From Chondrosia reniformis (lineage: Eukaryota > Porifera > Demospongiae > Chondrillida > Chondrillidae), in the NCBI GenBank assembly GCA_947172415.1, contig OX359201.1:1984001-2048000 (forward strand): a stretch of DNA of 64,000 nucleotides. Direction: 5' to 3'. This document shows, piece after piece, positions 23,901 through 38,900 of the stretch. Every line of letters starts with the position of its first letter. Within the stretch, counting starts at the first letter, position 1. The translations under genes and the position numbers were made by a program. The notes under the pieces were generated by a model. It saw only the letters and a program-made list of their open reading frames with translations, searched no databases and had not been told where the DNA came from.

Positions 23901-26900
23901 ATTATCTTTGAGATGGTTCATCTTTTAGTATTTTGAGTGTCTAGAGATGCAGTTGGTTCTTTAGATTTGGATGTTTCCATCCTGGGGGTCTTCAGTGATT
24001 CTCAAAAGACTAAAAGATGAACCATCTCAAAGATAAGTTTGGTACAGCTAGAAGAAATCCCTATCGATACATTATGCTACAGTAACTATAAATCGTCCTA
24101 TAAGATATTCTATACTACATATATAGCATCCTAACCAGGATAGAATTAGCAATGGGATCAAACATTAATTCAAGTTCAGTTTATCCATGTAAAATACTCC
24201 TATACACAATGTGTATAATGTAAATGTCTACCCTATTTTATGTATTTCCCTCACTCCGTTTATAAATGCTTTGAATATTCTAAAAATTCCGGGGAGACAT
24301 GCATGGAATATTTGGAAAGCAGTGAAAGATTACCTATATGAAAGAATTTTGTATGTAAAATAAGTTTTAAATAATAGAATTACTTTAAGACCGTAGACGT
24401 TTTTGTTAAGGACTTGTCACCAACGTCTGAGTTCTCCAGTTGCAGATGTTGATACCACGTGCACAAAAGGAGTCAATCTTCAGGCACACTCAGGGCTTCG
24501 TGAAAAAAATTGCTAAAATCGCCACTTGAGGGGCATTTGTGAAATATACGTCCCGCGAAAATTTGTATGCATACGGTATAATTCTGAAGGTAAAGTACCC
24601 TGCATTTCTCTTTTGGCATGAAAAGGAGCCTTTTGTGGTTTTTGAACATTGGAGAGGGTTGTTAAATTTATGAAAGGTATTAAATTCCTTGTGTTTATAC
24701 CAGCTTTTTGGTACCATTCTAAAAGTATCGTAATATATATATTGGTGTGAAGAATATTTGGCGATTTTTGACTGATTTAAATATTGGCAGTTTTAATTTT
24801 GGTGGTTACCCACATTACAGTGGATTATGTCACTATGATGCAATAATATTGGCGAATCATAATTTGGTGATTCGTGTGAAAATCACCAATTCACCAAAAT
24901 AAATTCCCTGGCAATATTTCCGGCTATACGGTATATGTCCAAAAAGCTACTTCAGTTCCACTCTCAAAGCTCTCATAGGTTTAGTTCCTTATAGGCCATT
25001 TACTCTAAAATAGATGTAGCATTTTGAAAAAATGATGCTTTAGATTATTCACACAACTGTAATCTTACAACTCCATGAATATTATAGTGCAATGCATGTT
25101 CTTTTGCTTTAGGAAAGTGCTGATTTGCAAGATGATAGTGTAATCAAAAAGTATGCCGTACTCTTGGGTTTAAACAAACGAAAAAACAAGAAATCAATTC
25201 CGGCATCTTTTGTTAGTGAAGGTCTTGATTGTATCCTCTTTGGAGTAATAGGATATTAGTATGTGTATCTCTTCACTTGAAGGAAATTCTCTATAAATTT
25301 ACAGTACTTGAGATCAAATATTTTGTCCTTTCTCCCCCCTCCCTTTAAACCTAGTCAAATTGCCAATTTTGATCTTTAATTGCTAGCAAATATTGAAGGT
25401 GTCCCCATCCCCTTGTAATCTTTCTAAATAGACACTGCCCTGCTTTTTGATTAGTTTTATCCAATTATTTAGTTTCCTTGTCATATAGCCCTTGACCAAT
25501 CAGAAAGTGGTATGTGTAAGTGGTACTTCTAAATTTTAGGCATAGGTCAATTATGCTTGTGGTTTGAGCAGTGCTATCTGATTCATCCTATTATGCTTAG
25601 AAATACACTTTTTATGCTCACATTTTAGACTTAGCTATACTTTATTCAAATTAATGATTTAACCCCTTACAAGCTAATAGTCACTCTTGTAGCTTAAATT
25701 ATTTTGCCTATTAATAGCCACAAAGTTACACAATTGTCCAATCGTTTTGAAAATGTTGTATGAATCGTTAAACTTTCAATAAGGAAAGAATGGATTACAC
25801 AAGTGTAACCAATTGACTAGGATTACTTTCATTATTCTAGTAAACTATCCGATTATTCCCATATTACGCTAGTAATTTGTGTAATAATTTTGGTTTTAGC
25901 TTATATATCCTTAACTCTAAGCTGCTAGACCTCTTGGAGGTTACTGATCCAGACAAATCCAACACTTGGAGTGATGACGAAGATGAGGAATGGTTACATG
26001 CAAAAAGATTGAAGTCAGAGCGTAGACCTTTTGGTTATCATGAAGCATTAACTAGCAGTAGTTCTGAAGCAAGTGTTGGGTGTGAAGACAATGTTGAATG
26101 GCAAGACTTTGAGGATGGAAGCGATGGTTATTTAGAATCTGGTAACAGTGACGATAATAGCAATGCAGATGCAGATATTTCTGAAGCTTTATCTGATAAA
26201 CACAAGAGAGCAGACAGGGTACCTGAGGCTGTTTCATCTGATGAAGAAAACGATGGGGAAGCAAAGGATGCAACAAGAGCACTTGGCCTATTGAAACAGA
26301 AACGTTCTTCTGCAAGGAAAGGAAACATCAGTACAACTTCTTCTAAAGTAGGGGCAAGTACCAGAACGTCAGTGGTTAGTGGTTCCTCTTACAACAGTCA
26401 CGATCATGTGATTTCCAAATATGTGTCACCACACTTGAGAGGTGCTTTTGACCAGCGAAATGAAAGAGGATTACTGAAAAGGAAAAGACACTTGAAAGGA
26501 CTCTTAAACCGGTATATACGTATGCTGTGCATAAACACTTTATATATGCATATAATATATATTTAAGGTTAAATGGGATAAATTAAATGACAGGATATCT
26601 TGGAATCCAAAGCTTTTCTTCTAACAGTAAGACAGGCACTATTGGTGTATCCTATTTAAAGGCAAGCAAGTGTTCTTTCTGAAATATGCTACCTATGCCT
26701 CTGGGTTTAGCTATAGGTCTAGTTAATAATGGTCGGTTCCAATAACCCTGCATTCCAGATAACCCTGCTTTACCTTACACATTTGCTGTCTCTATGTAAA
26801 GTGATTAGGTTTTAGCATCAGCAATAATGGTTACTATTAACTAGGATCAATGAACAAGCTAAAGCATCTTCGTCAGATATATACATATGATAGGGTGTTA

Positions 26901-29900
26901 CTGATGGTTGGCTGTATTCGCTGGACTGGACTACTTGACTCATGTGTAATTTGATCAGTTTTACAATGCGGGTGGAAACATTTCAAATTAACCTCCAGGC
27001 TGTCATGCAGTATCTTAGATAGATCTTAGACTCACAATGTAAAAGAAATGTAATGAGGTTAATTACCATATTACATTTCTAAATGCATTTATTTAGGTTG
27101 TCTGAAGGTAACATGGCTTCCATTTTGTGTCAAATTGAACAAATGTATAGAGAAAACAGTAGAAATGGTTAGTTTGTATTCCTGTGTTTAATTATTAAAT
27201 TTATAGTCTCTTTTATAATGTTCTGTGATGTGTTCATATTACACATGCTATATTTACCAGTCCGGTTTACTCACACTTTAAATTACACAATACTGGATAT
27301 ATAGCAGTGTCAACTTATGCACATGTATGCTATTGTAGATATGAATGAATCCTTAGCTGTGACTATAGAGGAGTCTTGTATCTCTGACGTAATGTTACCC
27401 TCAAAATTTGCACTTGAATACATGGAATTGATTGCAGGATTGAGTGTCAGAGTTGGTAATGAAGTAGGTCAGTTTCACACAAATAAGCATTAATTGATTA
27501 AAACCTGCTGATTGTGCATATACTGGATTCTCTCCTAAAGAACTCCCCAAAATTACAGACACTTTCCTACTATGCATACAGCAGGAAATGTCTGCCAAGT
27601 AGAAAAGTAAGGCAGTCACTTCTACGTACCTTGCTATTGAATTTAAATCTTAAGATGCTTTATGCCCAAACTGCCCTATTACATAAGCTGTACACTCTTT
27701 CAAATTCCAGAGTCTTAAGGCATTTAACACTATGTACGTAATATACGTACGTATTGTCTGTTTAGAAATGACTTCATATTCCCAGGAATGAAAATTGTAG
27801 AGGTTTATCACTATTTCTTATGTACATATGTATGTGTACGTACTATTGTACCAAGAAGACATCTTATTTAATGTCGCTGTCTTTTAGGCTTACTTTAGTC
27901 TCCTACGTATATTTATAATTAATGTACATATGGTTCGTAGGAGAACTGTCTACTAACTATAATCTAATTAATGTTTTTGTGGTTTAAACAATCACCTTCA
28001 TGAGAATGTGTGTACAGTTGTTCTGCAATAGCGAAATTTCCTTGCGTAGAATTAAGATTGGAGTTAAGTATATCTTACGTTGTCCCCTATTATTTCATTA
28101 TAGCATAGAAATTGTTTATAATTGACTCAAAACATAAAATTAGTACTTGTATGTATTTATACTGTATACGTATATCCACTTTGATACTGATAGGATATGT
28201 ATATCACTTTACGCTTTGTCTTGGTATTTGCACCTAGGGGCCTTTATCTTACAAGAGCTAGTGCAGAAATTCCATAAATTGTTACAGAAAGATGGAGATT
28301 TTAGAGGAGGAAAGGAAATCGATAACACTCTGCAGCTTATTTCTCACCTTTACAATTTTAAGGTACAGCTTGCTTATTTGATATTCACACTTACATAATG
28401 TGTCCTCACTCCTCCCACTCTGGATTTGACCCCACCCACTCATGTCTCCTGAGGAGCACAATGCACTATGGGTGGAAACCAAGTTCACTTAATGGGAACC
28501 AGAGGATATCAAAGCTTTAAGATTGATATCAGATCTTAATGACCCCTATATATGCATCCATAATGTACATTATTTACACATTCTTGCAGAAACACTTGTA
28601 CATACGTACATTTATACTTTCTTATCACATTTGGTTAGTATCTGGTAGATTACATTTGACTTCTGGATATTAATACTAACAGTAATCATAAAACCACATC
28701 TGTATAATCAATATAGAGGAAAATGGAAGATATAATAGCTTGGTATTCAAATGTATGTAGGTCCACCAGTGAAACACAACAATAGTCTCTCCAAATTTCT
28801 CTCTTTCTAAAGAGTAATTTTATTTCTATTTACTTGATTCAATTTGTAATGCTTATTAACACGCTAACTGTACTCCTTTCCTGTTGGAGGGACTATATAT
28901 GTATGTGAACATATGGAGGTATACCAGGTATCAATTTTGACTGTCCCCTTAAAAGCTCAGGAAAAGAGCCTTTGCTTGTAGCAGCAATATAACTATCATG
29001 TGTCGACCAGCAATGTGCATACCAAAGTTATTCTGGATAATTTTATTCTTTTAAGAGGAGAATAGGACTACTTTGGTTAACCACGGAATTACATATCCAC
29101 TAGTTTTGATGTTCATCCTTAAAAGAGAACTTATAGTCCATTCCTGATATATATTGCTGATGAATCTCCAGGATTATTATTTTCAAAATTTAAAAAATGT
29201 TTAAACAATCAATGTTTCATGTTTAAGAAATCTATTCACCATACCACCTTCTGTTGCATTCTGTAGGTCACTCACTGCTGTTTGATTTATGACATCATTC
29301 GCAAACTCATTGGGTCCTTTTCTGAAAAGGATATAGAGCTCTTGCTAATGCTACTGAAAAGTAAGCTAACCTGTCTGTAGTGCAAAGTTCTGTGAGATTA
29401 GGATTAAACTATTTCTAATTGTTAATCCATAACTTTAAACAGAACAGACTTGCAGTGAAATATAATTTCTTACGTTTAGCAGTTGCAAAAGTATTCTCTA
29501 CACTAAATGACTCTATATGGTAATGTTGACCTGACTGTTCTCTATGATTCTGTCTGCAGACCAGTTCCAGTAAAACATCTGCACACAGTAGTTAGCTAAT
29601 AGCAGCCCTTCTCTCACAATATTTCTTTAAGAGTAACATCTACATACATGTACGTATATACTATTCTGTGAAGTGATAGGGCTTATTTGTGGCGATCATG
29701 ATGAGATATGATATTGCTGATGAAGACCTATGGGTTGAAATATTCTATTCCAAGATTTAATGTTGCTGTTGCTCAATAAACTTCATATCTCATACTATTC
29801 TGTGTACATGTTTATATATCCATATCAATGGGGTAATGTATGCTACACAGAACAGGCGAAGTGTCAGTCTACATAGCTAGTGTAGGAGCTAAAAATTCTT

Positions 29901-32900
29901 TAATAAGGTGAAAATGATCACTAGAAAACACATTTGGGCAAAGGATGATTTTAAGTGTTACTAGTTCTGTTGATGAATTGGAAGAGGTACATATACGTAC
30001 ATGTATCTAAGTTAGTAGTGGTTTCTTTTAATTATCCTAAAACATATATTTATGTTTCAGTACAGATCAAGTAGGGTATTAGTATGTTATTGTACTTATG
30101 TAGACAGCTAGGTTAGTGTACTACTATATGATTGTACTTACGTATATGTAGACAGCTAGGTTAGTGTACTACTATATGATTGTACTTACGTATATGTAGA
30201 CAGCTAGGTTAGTGTACTACTATATGATTGTACTTACGTATATGTAGACAGCTAGGTTAGTGTACTACTATATGATTGTACTTATGTATATGTAGACAGC
30301 TAGGTTAGGGTATTACTATATGATTGTACTTACGTATATGTAGACAGCTTGGTTAATGTACTACTATATGATTGTACTTACGTATATGTAGACAGCTAGG
30401 TTAGTGTACTACTATATGATTGTACTTACGTATATGTAGACAGCTTGGTTAGGGTATTACTATATGATTGTACTTATATGTAGACAGCTATAGGTTAGTG
30501 TATTAGTATATGATTGTACTTATATGTAGACAGCTAGGTTAGGGTATTACTACGTATATGATTGTTACCTCAATTTTGTGTAGATGTTGGCATGGCTATT
30601 CGTAAAGATGACCCATCATCCTTAAAAGTGAGCTATAATAAAATAAGGCATTTTACTTTATAACGCACACAGAATCGTGCGTATATTAAACACAGATCGC
30701 TCTGTAATCAAACATATGTGTATCTATCCAGAACCTAACCTTGAACATGGATAATTGTTATAATGCCTGCCATGATGAAACTCATTCTTAAAGGGAATAT
30801 AATGCATTTCAGATATGATTGTCTTTGTACGTAGGACATTATTCTGCAAATCCAACAGAAATCAAAGGCTGCTACTATGGAATCGTAAGAACACATATCA
30901 TTATGCACTCAAAATTATGATGTAAAGTACTGAAAATAAAGTTTGGAATGAAAGCATTTGAGCATGCTGTAACTAATAGTATCGAGTTAGAGATTTTAGA
31001 ATGAATACTGTTAAAAGGTCATGCACCAGAATTCAGTGGAAGGCGCTTTAGTTCAAGTGTTTTTTTGACATTTTTACTCTATCTAGTGTATATTTATGCA
31101 AGTGTTTTATACTGTTACTGCAATCTCATAACAGACCACGAATGGGGTTTATGCTGGAGACTATAAATGCCTTGAGAACAAACAACCCTAAAAAGATTCC
31201 TAATTATGATCCGTCACTAGTTGAACGTGCAACTAAACAGCTGAAGTTTCTTTTACCATCAGGTCTGTTTTCATGTGTTCCCTATACGTATGTGATGCTT
31301 TGATGCAACAATTAAAATTAAATTGAACATGTACTCTTATATATGTATATAATATATGTATAGATATACAATTTTTAATGATTTCACGAGCTGCACATGT
31401 TTATGTAAGACATATGAATACGTACGTATATGTGAATGTATCTTTAGCATGTATTATATTCTACTGGTATATATGTATTAGGATCACTGTCAGAAGCTAG
31501 ACTGAAGATTTCATATGATGACCTAGTCAATACAGATAAACAAGGTTAGTATTTTCAAGAAATGGATGTACATACGTACATGCATACTGTGTGTATAGAT
31601 GCAGTTGATCAGAAAGGTTACAGTTGTGATTGAAAGTACCCATATGCCCATAGTTTGCACATTCATAATAGAATAACCTGTACAAGTGAAATCTATATAA
31701 TATTTTTATAGGACTCTAGAACCTCTAAAGCTGAATTAAAATATTTTCTATTCATTCACAAAGTGTACAATGTGGTATATACTTTTAATTGCCACTATAC
31801 ATGAAATTATATCATGCATTCATAAACACATACGGTAGGGGTCAAAAAAGTATCCATCCGATTTCATTTACACATAGTTTTGTTCCTATGAAAACGGTGC
31901 GAGGACAAATGCGAAAAACGATTGCCTGTTACTAAGAAACGATCATCTGTGACAGGAATATAGTACGTGAGAACGCTTCGTGTTAATTATAGGGACGATC
32001 TGAAACACCCACGAAACGTTATGGGATGAATTGAAGACGAAGACGAAACGAAACGGTATGTAATTCCTGTATCCCAGTAAATTCTATCCCCCCCCCCCCT
32101 AAATTTTATCCCTCCCAGTTAAATTTTCCTAGGAAAATTTATCCTACCCCAGGAAATTATATCCTACTCTAGGATAGTATATCCTAGGATATGATGAAAT
32201 ATACTAGGATAATTTATCCTAATTATTCAGTATATGAATGTTTATTGATAAGAAAAAATGAAATAAGTACTAAATACTTGTCATGTCATGAAATTACAAA
32301 AATTAAAATATATAATCTGTTATGTCAAATGCATGAGATGTCAACTACACTGGTAGCAACCCCATGAAATATCCTTCTCAGAGAATATCCTGTCAGGAAT
32401 GGTCTCACAAGATTTATGAAACCATCCCTGATAATTGCCACATAAGGCCATCTCCTCATCATCTTCAGGTTAAGGCCATCTCCTCATCATCTTCAGGTAA
32501 AAGGCCATCTCCTTATCATCTTCAGGTAAAAGGCCATCTCCTCATCATCTTCAGGTAAAAGGCCATCTCCTCATCATCTTCAGGTAAAAGGCCATCTCCT
32601 CATTATCTTCAGGTAAAAGGCCATCTCCGCAATGGCCGTACAAACTGACACACTCTTTTCCTTGATGGAGATACGTAACTGTGGTGTGCAGTCATGGCAA
32701 GGTGTACTGGACATTGGGCCATCTTTTTTTACAAGAGTGCTAGACTGTAGACTCTTGGAGGTAGGACTCACATTAATGGGTGTAGGGCAATCCTCTTCAT
32801 TCTCTTTCGTGGCTGTAGGGCAATCTGTTTCAAAATAATCCTTCAGTAGGGCACTATTATATAATTTCTTCAAAATGCCTCCTTTCAGGGATTTCAGCCG

Positions 32901-35900
32901 GGAGCGTCCCCTTGTCAACTTCTCCACAATCTCGTAAGGCCCATCCCATTTTTCATCAAGTTTTCCACCCATTCTGTGATTGTTTTTCATGACCTTTACC
33001 AATACCTTAGAACCGACTGAAAATTCCTTTAAAAATGAACAAGAATTATATAATGCTTAATGCAATGTTATATGATTTGGACAGTATATATGAAAGCATA
33101 TATATACTTACATGATTAGAGTGTTTTACATCATAATACTTCTTTTGCCTTGCTTGTGCCTTAAGGATGTTTTCTGTGACCTCTGCTTTATTGTGCTCCC
33201 TCAGTTCAATCAATTGCTTCACGAAAGTGTCCTTTCTGTCTTCATCATCAATGGGTGAGGCTGGGTCAATTGAAGAGTTTGCCAACCCATGATCAATGGC
33301 CTCTCTTGGATGTCGATTGTACATTAAGAAATAAGGAGAGAACTTGGAAGAATCCTGCTTTGAAATCCTGTGTGATACTCCTTCCAAATGAAGGTCCCAA
33401 TTTTCCTGATGGTCCTGTGTGAGCTTAATGAGGGTTCTGACAAGGGTCTGATTCATCCTTTCGTCCAAGCCATTGGTTTGGGGATGATAAACACTGCTGA
33501 TTCTATGCTCCACCCCTGTGTGTTGGAAGAGGCTTTTAGTAACATTGTTCACGAACTTGCGACCTTGATCTGATTGGACAATTTGAGGCCATCCATGGCG
33601 GAAATATACGGACATTAAAAATTCGGCAGCACCTACTGCAGTTTTGTCTTGTTATGAAGCTGCTTCGGGCCACTTGGAAAAATAATCCGTTAAAGTGATA
33701 ATGTATCGTTTGCCACGCGGTGTCAATGGAAGTGGGCAAACGAAATCAATCCCCACTCTGTGCCACACATCTGTGACAGGAATGGGATGTAGTTCAGGCA
33801 TGTTCTTAGCCAGTTTGCTGTTAACTCTCTGGCAAGTGTCACAGTACCTGCAGAAATCAAGAACATCCTTTGTTAGTGACTTCCAATAGAAGGACTGTGC
33901 TATCTATTGATGGAAAAAGATATATATTGATTATTACTGTTGTAAAATTAATACAATGTACATGCTTCCTATGCCTATATAGAGATAAATAAGTATAACT
34001 ATATATGCTATGAAGTATGTACACCCTTGCTGTAGGTCTTGTCTCGTCCAAAATGGGAGCTATCAATACCACTGTGGCAAGCTGTCAAAATTCGTTGCTT
34101 TTTTATTGGCTTGTGATCACTCGCTGCATCGCCACCTCTCACGTCTCATTCTTCACGGTTTTTCGAAATAGAACTCTGTTTCGTTCATCAAATGTCTCTG
34201 CCTGCTGTCTCAATGCTCTCTTATCGTTAGCTGTGAATCCGTGAATCCGTTTTTATAGACATTTTGGGCGCTTTTTTATTTTGTTACTTTCCTATTGGCT
34301 AAAAATCCTAAATCGTATCCCCTTTTCAGCCCAAGTTGCTTACTTATATATATAAAGCATTTCGTGGATGATACGCTTAAAACGTAGAGAATAGGATAAA
34401 ATTTCCTAGTTTCCGGTAGTCCACCAGGATAGTTTATACTATCTGGGCGGATAAAATACACGGGGATAAAATATCCTGTGACATTTTATCTGTATATATT
34501 CCAATCCCTCTAAAAGAGAGACCGGGAGCATTTGTGCCTCATTTTTCGCATGCACTATATCTATAGGTCGCTGGTGGATTGTGGGCTCAGCTTGGACTGC
34601 GAGAACAGAGACTTCACAAGGTCAGTAAATGGTGAATACAAGTTTGTCTTTAGCTAGTATTCTAACAGCCAGAAGCTGTAGTATACAATACCTACATACT
34701 TAAACATGTATAAATTACATTTTCTTTGTCTATATCTATAATTGGGTCTTATATTATGACAAATTCAGTCAGTTTATAAGTATGCTTCCATATTGCCTAT
34801 CAACCATATCTGTTCTATGGTTTATCTTTCTTGTTATGACGCATATAAGGTGTAGGTTTTGACATTTAATCCTCTTTGTTAGATGTGAGATCCACCCAGT
34901 CTGTGGACTCTTGGGTTCTTGAATTGGCAAGAAAGCAGAAAATGAACACTGATGTTAGGAAAAATGTGTTTGCTGTCATCATAACAAGTGAAGTGGGTAT
35001 ATACGTATATAACTTAATGTATGCGTATACATTTGATGCATTATGTATATATGTTTTGTATAGTAAAAATAAATTTATTGCAGATTTTCTAAATCTAAGA
35101 CTTTTGATTTGATTATCAATCTTTCTAAATCAGCATTTAAGTCATATTTTAGACTATATTTCCACTGATAATGCTATAAGTGTGCATCTAAAAATTGGTT
35201 GGTAAATTGTGAATATTAAAGACCTTCAAAGGTTGTTTCTGTTGGCATTTACGTATGTCCATTCATTAATAGGACTTCAATGACGCTTTTGAGAAGCTAT
35301 TAAAGTTAAATCTGAAGGAAGTACAAGAACGAGAAATTGTTCATGTCTTGGTTGACTGCTGTCTAAGGGTAGGCAAAGATGAGTTCCTTAATAATAGTTT
35401 GTGTGTAACATTACAACCGCTTTAAATTTCATGCATACAATACCTGAATGTGTAATATTAGATGTATGTACGTATGTATGTATGTATGGATGTATGTATG
35501 TATGTACATCGGAAAGGGAGTTAATGCACTGAGCTACTCAAAGGTTATTCTATGATAGTAATGACTGGTTGCCATTAATAGGACTAGCCTTTCAACTTAG
35601 ATAAGACTTCGGTCACTGGCTTAGTCAGGTATAATAATCTCCCAGTGATTATAATATATTCTATAGCCGTGCACGTATAACATGTAGTAGTTATAACCCA
35701 CTTCCGAGGGCTGCAGGCAAAATACAATACGAGGCCGAGGCGAAGCCGAGGCCGAGTAATTGTATTTTGCCGAAAGCCCGAGGTAGCGGGTTATAACTAA
35801 TTTGTACCCCTTTGCCATGGCAGCAGGACACCTTGCGTTATAATTTTATTCAGCGGGAAAATGGACAAGGAGAATAGCGAACCAAGAAGGAAGCGTTTGA

Positions 35901-38900
35901 AGCTCGTTAAGAACCCAGCTATTACGTATAGATACTTACCATCAGCAACTGCGGCCGTATCCCCTAGCAAGCGTTTCGGGCACGCATCCGCGGAAGACTT
36001 ATCCTACCTAGCTGAGAAGCAGAACAACAAACTGCTGTTTTCACTATTTGAATGACCTTTTTCCTTGCTGTACTAGTGTATTTCTATTATGCAGTGTTGT
36101 GTTCTAATTGAAAGCCACAACTTCCTGTTGATATTACTCTCCTTGCATGGGATTTATTACCCCTACTGATACTGTCCGTTGCCATGGTAATGGGGTACAA
36201 ATGTATTTGCATATTAAGATCACCATAAAACCTTTGATAATACGAAGTTGGGACAAGGTTACATACTGATTGCATGCAAGTTATACTGTTTGTCTACTTT
36301 CGCAGGAGAAGGTTTTCAATCCTTTTTATGTTCATTTGAGTCAGCGGTTATGTGAATATAAGAAGGCTAACCAGGTACGTATGCGCATGCACATGTACTT
36401 TTAAGTGTGTGAAAGCTTTTGTGTGTACAGTAAAACCTCTCTTATCCGGGCACTGTGTGGAACCAAAGGATGCCCGTAACTCTGAATTTGCCCTTAACTC
36501 AGAAACAGTACTGAATTCGATGCCATCCGGATCTTCTGCTTTACTGAAATTAATAATTTTAAATCTAGTGCTAAAAATACAGCGTTTCACAGCGGGTAAT
36601 GTGGTAAACATGGCCGCTCGTTCGGAATACAAATGACCGGTATATGGAGGTGCCTGTAACTTAGATGACTGGATAATTGAGGTTTGACCATATTCTATAA
36701 ATAGTTCAAGACAAGCCTTTCTTGCTGTTTGATTATATATTTAGGTCACTTTTCAGTATACTTTATGGGACAAACTGAAGTCAATGAACTCTCTACCAAA
36801 AATGAGTTTTGCTAACCTGTGGAAACTCATCTCACACTTGATAGCTAATAGAGCTGTTTCGTTGGGTGTACTTAGGGTAAGTGTTTAAGACAGCTAGGCA
36901 TTAAGCATGAACACACCATCCTGTGAAGTGTACTTAATGTTGTAAACTGAGTTTGCTTATTTTAGCTATTAATTATCCTTTAGATGGTGTCTCTTTGAGT
37001 GTCTAAAAACGCAGTTTTTGGTTTAAAATCTTCCTGTCGAAATGTTTAGACCCTGAGGGTCTTCATCAGTGACTGATGGATGGAAACTTTATTGGTCTTT
37101 CTATAGACATTTCCCCCGTCCCTTTAGTGCCTGTCACCAGATCCACATTTCCTATCACATGATCTCCAACCGGAACAGAAGAAGAGGAAGTGTAAAAACG
37201 TTTCCAGGAATGCTGTAGAATGATTCCTTGGTCGAGGTTCATTCTTACCTGACATTGCTGGGTTCTTAATGCCTCCTTGACCCTCCTCCCGTGCCAGTTT
37301 GTTTCCCTGTCAGCCATGTGGCGTGGTCCCAAGCAATAGCTTGGCCCATCTGGAGAGAGTGATCAGTGCATGAGACCGTTGTTAACTCCTCCAGCTGGTC
37401 ATGCCCACGATAAAAGATGTCATCAGCAAATCTGAGCCATAATTTTGGGTTTGACGTCAGCCTGGTGGAGGGCTTCTAATTCAAACTCTTCCATAAAGAT
37501 GTTAACCACCACTGGAGAGAGGGGGAAACCCATGACCATGCCACTTCTATCTGTTCATAGATATCCTCATTGTACAGGAAGTAGGTTGTCCTGAGACAGA
37601 GTTTAATCAGCGGAATAGGAACTGAGGGTTCCAGGGTCGTCTGCTGTGCTGGGGTGTGATCCTGGTACAGTCTTCTTTAGCCGATCTGTAGGGAAACATC
37701 AATGGGTAACTTTTGTGAACAAGCTCTTGACATCAAAGCTAATTAACTTATCTTGGTCGTTCACATGCAGGCATTCCTCTAATCTTCTTCACAAAATCTT
37801 CCGAGTTCTTGACAAACTATTGGGTGTTACCCCAACCATGCACCATCTAAAAGATAACTTTAATGCAGTTAGAAGAAATCCTTATTCTATTAGTTATTGT
37901 AATACTTACTTCACTAATTGTAAATATTTGTAGAGCCTAATAGAATAAGGATTCCTTATAACTGCGTCGAACTTATCTTTGGGATGGTACATCCTTCGAC
38001 TTTTGAGCATTTAAAAACGCAGTTTGTTTCCGTTTCTTCGTCAAATGTTTCAACCCTGGGGGTCTTCTTCAGTGACTGATGGTTGAGTGGAAGATTTGCC
38101 TCTATTTATAGAGGATTTTTCCTGCCATTTCCATTTCCTGTCATGTGACCCTCAGCAGGATGAGAAAAACAGGAAGTATGAATATTAAATCGTCTCCAGG
38201 CTTGATGTAACACAATGCCGCCTTGATCTAAATTCATCCTCACCTGACTTTTCTGGATCCTGATGGCTTCTTTTACCCTTCTCCTTTGCCAGTGGATTTC
38301 CCTGTCTGTAATCTTGGCCTTGTCCCAAGCAATTGAGTGGCCAGTCTTGAGGGAGTGAACAGCTATACCGTTGTTCACATCCCCCATCCTGACTGCTCGC
38401 TTGTGTTCATCCAATCTCACTTTCAGGGTCCTTCCAGTTTCACCAATGTACTCAAATACCAATGTATTTGTAGAGCCTGTTTGGTTGGATACCTTTCAAT
38501 CCAATAGTACCTGCATGTGCATATTGGAGTTGTGACTCTTATTTATTGTGTTTGCTATGTTTTTCACCTGGTTTAATGAGTAAATAGTAAAATTTTGTGT
38601 TGAAATGCCTGTAGTTGTTTTTTTTCAGCAGGCTCCAGAGTTCATCTTAAGTATGTACTGCATATTCCATATATTTATTGCTTTGTATTGCATTTTATGA
38701 ACTACGTACTATGTACGTACATATATACGTACTTATATCTTCTCTAATGTTTATCAATTTTTTTTTCCATAGATTATAGAATTTTCAAATATGGATAAAG
38801 TTTGTATGAATTTTCTCAGCTGTCTTCTAAGGTCACTGCTTTGTGACTATTCTGAGGATGTATGCAGGTTCGTAAACATGATTTTACTGCTTGCTTATCA

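Larger units (their letters stand above)
32068..34483 (-). mobile_element. Ginger-like element with inverted TGT..TATCCCC ends (approximate limits)
   Basis: Left end from 32068 reads TGTATCCCAGTAAATTCTAT followed by a C tract and further TTTTATCCC words. The complement of the right end at 34483 reads TGTCACAGGATATTTTATCC then CCGTGTATTTTATCC. The two ends align in inverted orientation through several TATCC blocks. The neighbouring four bases (TTCC, TTTT) do not match, so no target duplication is confirmed and the true limits may be further out. Confidence 0.45.
37044..38500 (-). mobile_element. Penelope-like retroelement remnants with GIY-YIG nuclease
   Basis: Minus strand. 38106-38462 encodes the start of a GIY-YIG domain (YIGETGRTLKVRLDEHKRAV, then LKTGHSIAWDKAKI). 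A second, separate copy follows: reverse-transcriptase pieces with ISFDVKSLFTKV near 37710-37750 and GFPLSPVVVNIFMEEFELEA near 37470-37530, then another GIY-YIG tail at 37066-37332 (RRVKEALRTQQCQVRMN). Frames are broken throughout. Each copy has a hammerhead-like core just beyond its nuclease end (37044-37069 and 38047-38072). RT plus GIY-YIG is diagnostic of Penelope-like elements. Confidence 0.8.

Noticed and set aside
24490-24717. Minus-strand 75-codon ORF in NOM1 intron 2
   Set aside because: No recognisable domain, no splice partners, and it overlaps MITE-like repeat sequence.
26052-26328. Minus-strand ORFs opposite NOM1 exon 4
   Set aside because: Antisense of the acidic Ser-rich NOM1 linker; His/Leu/Cys-rich artefacts.
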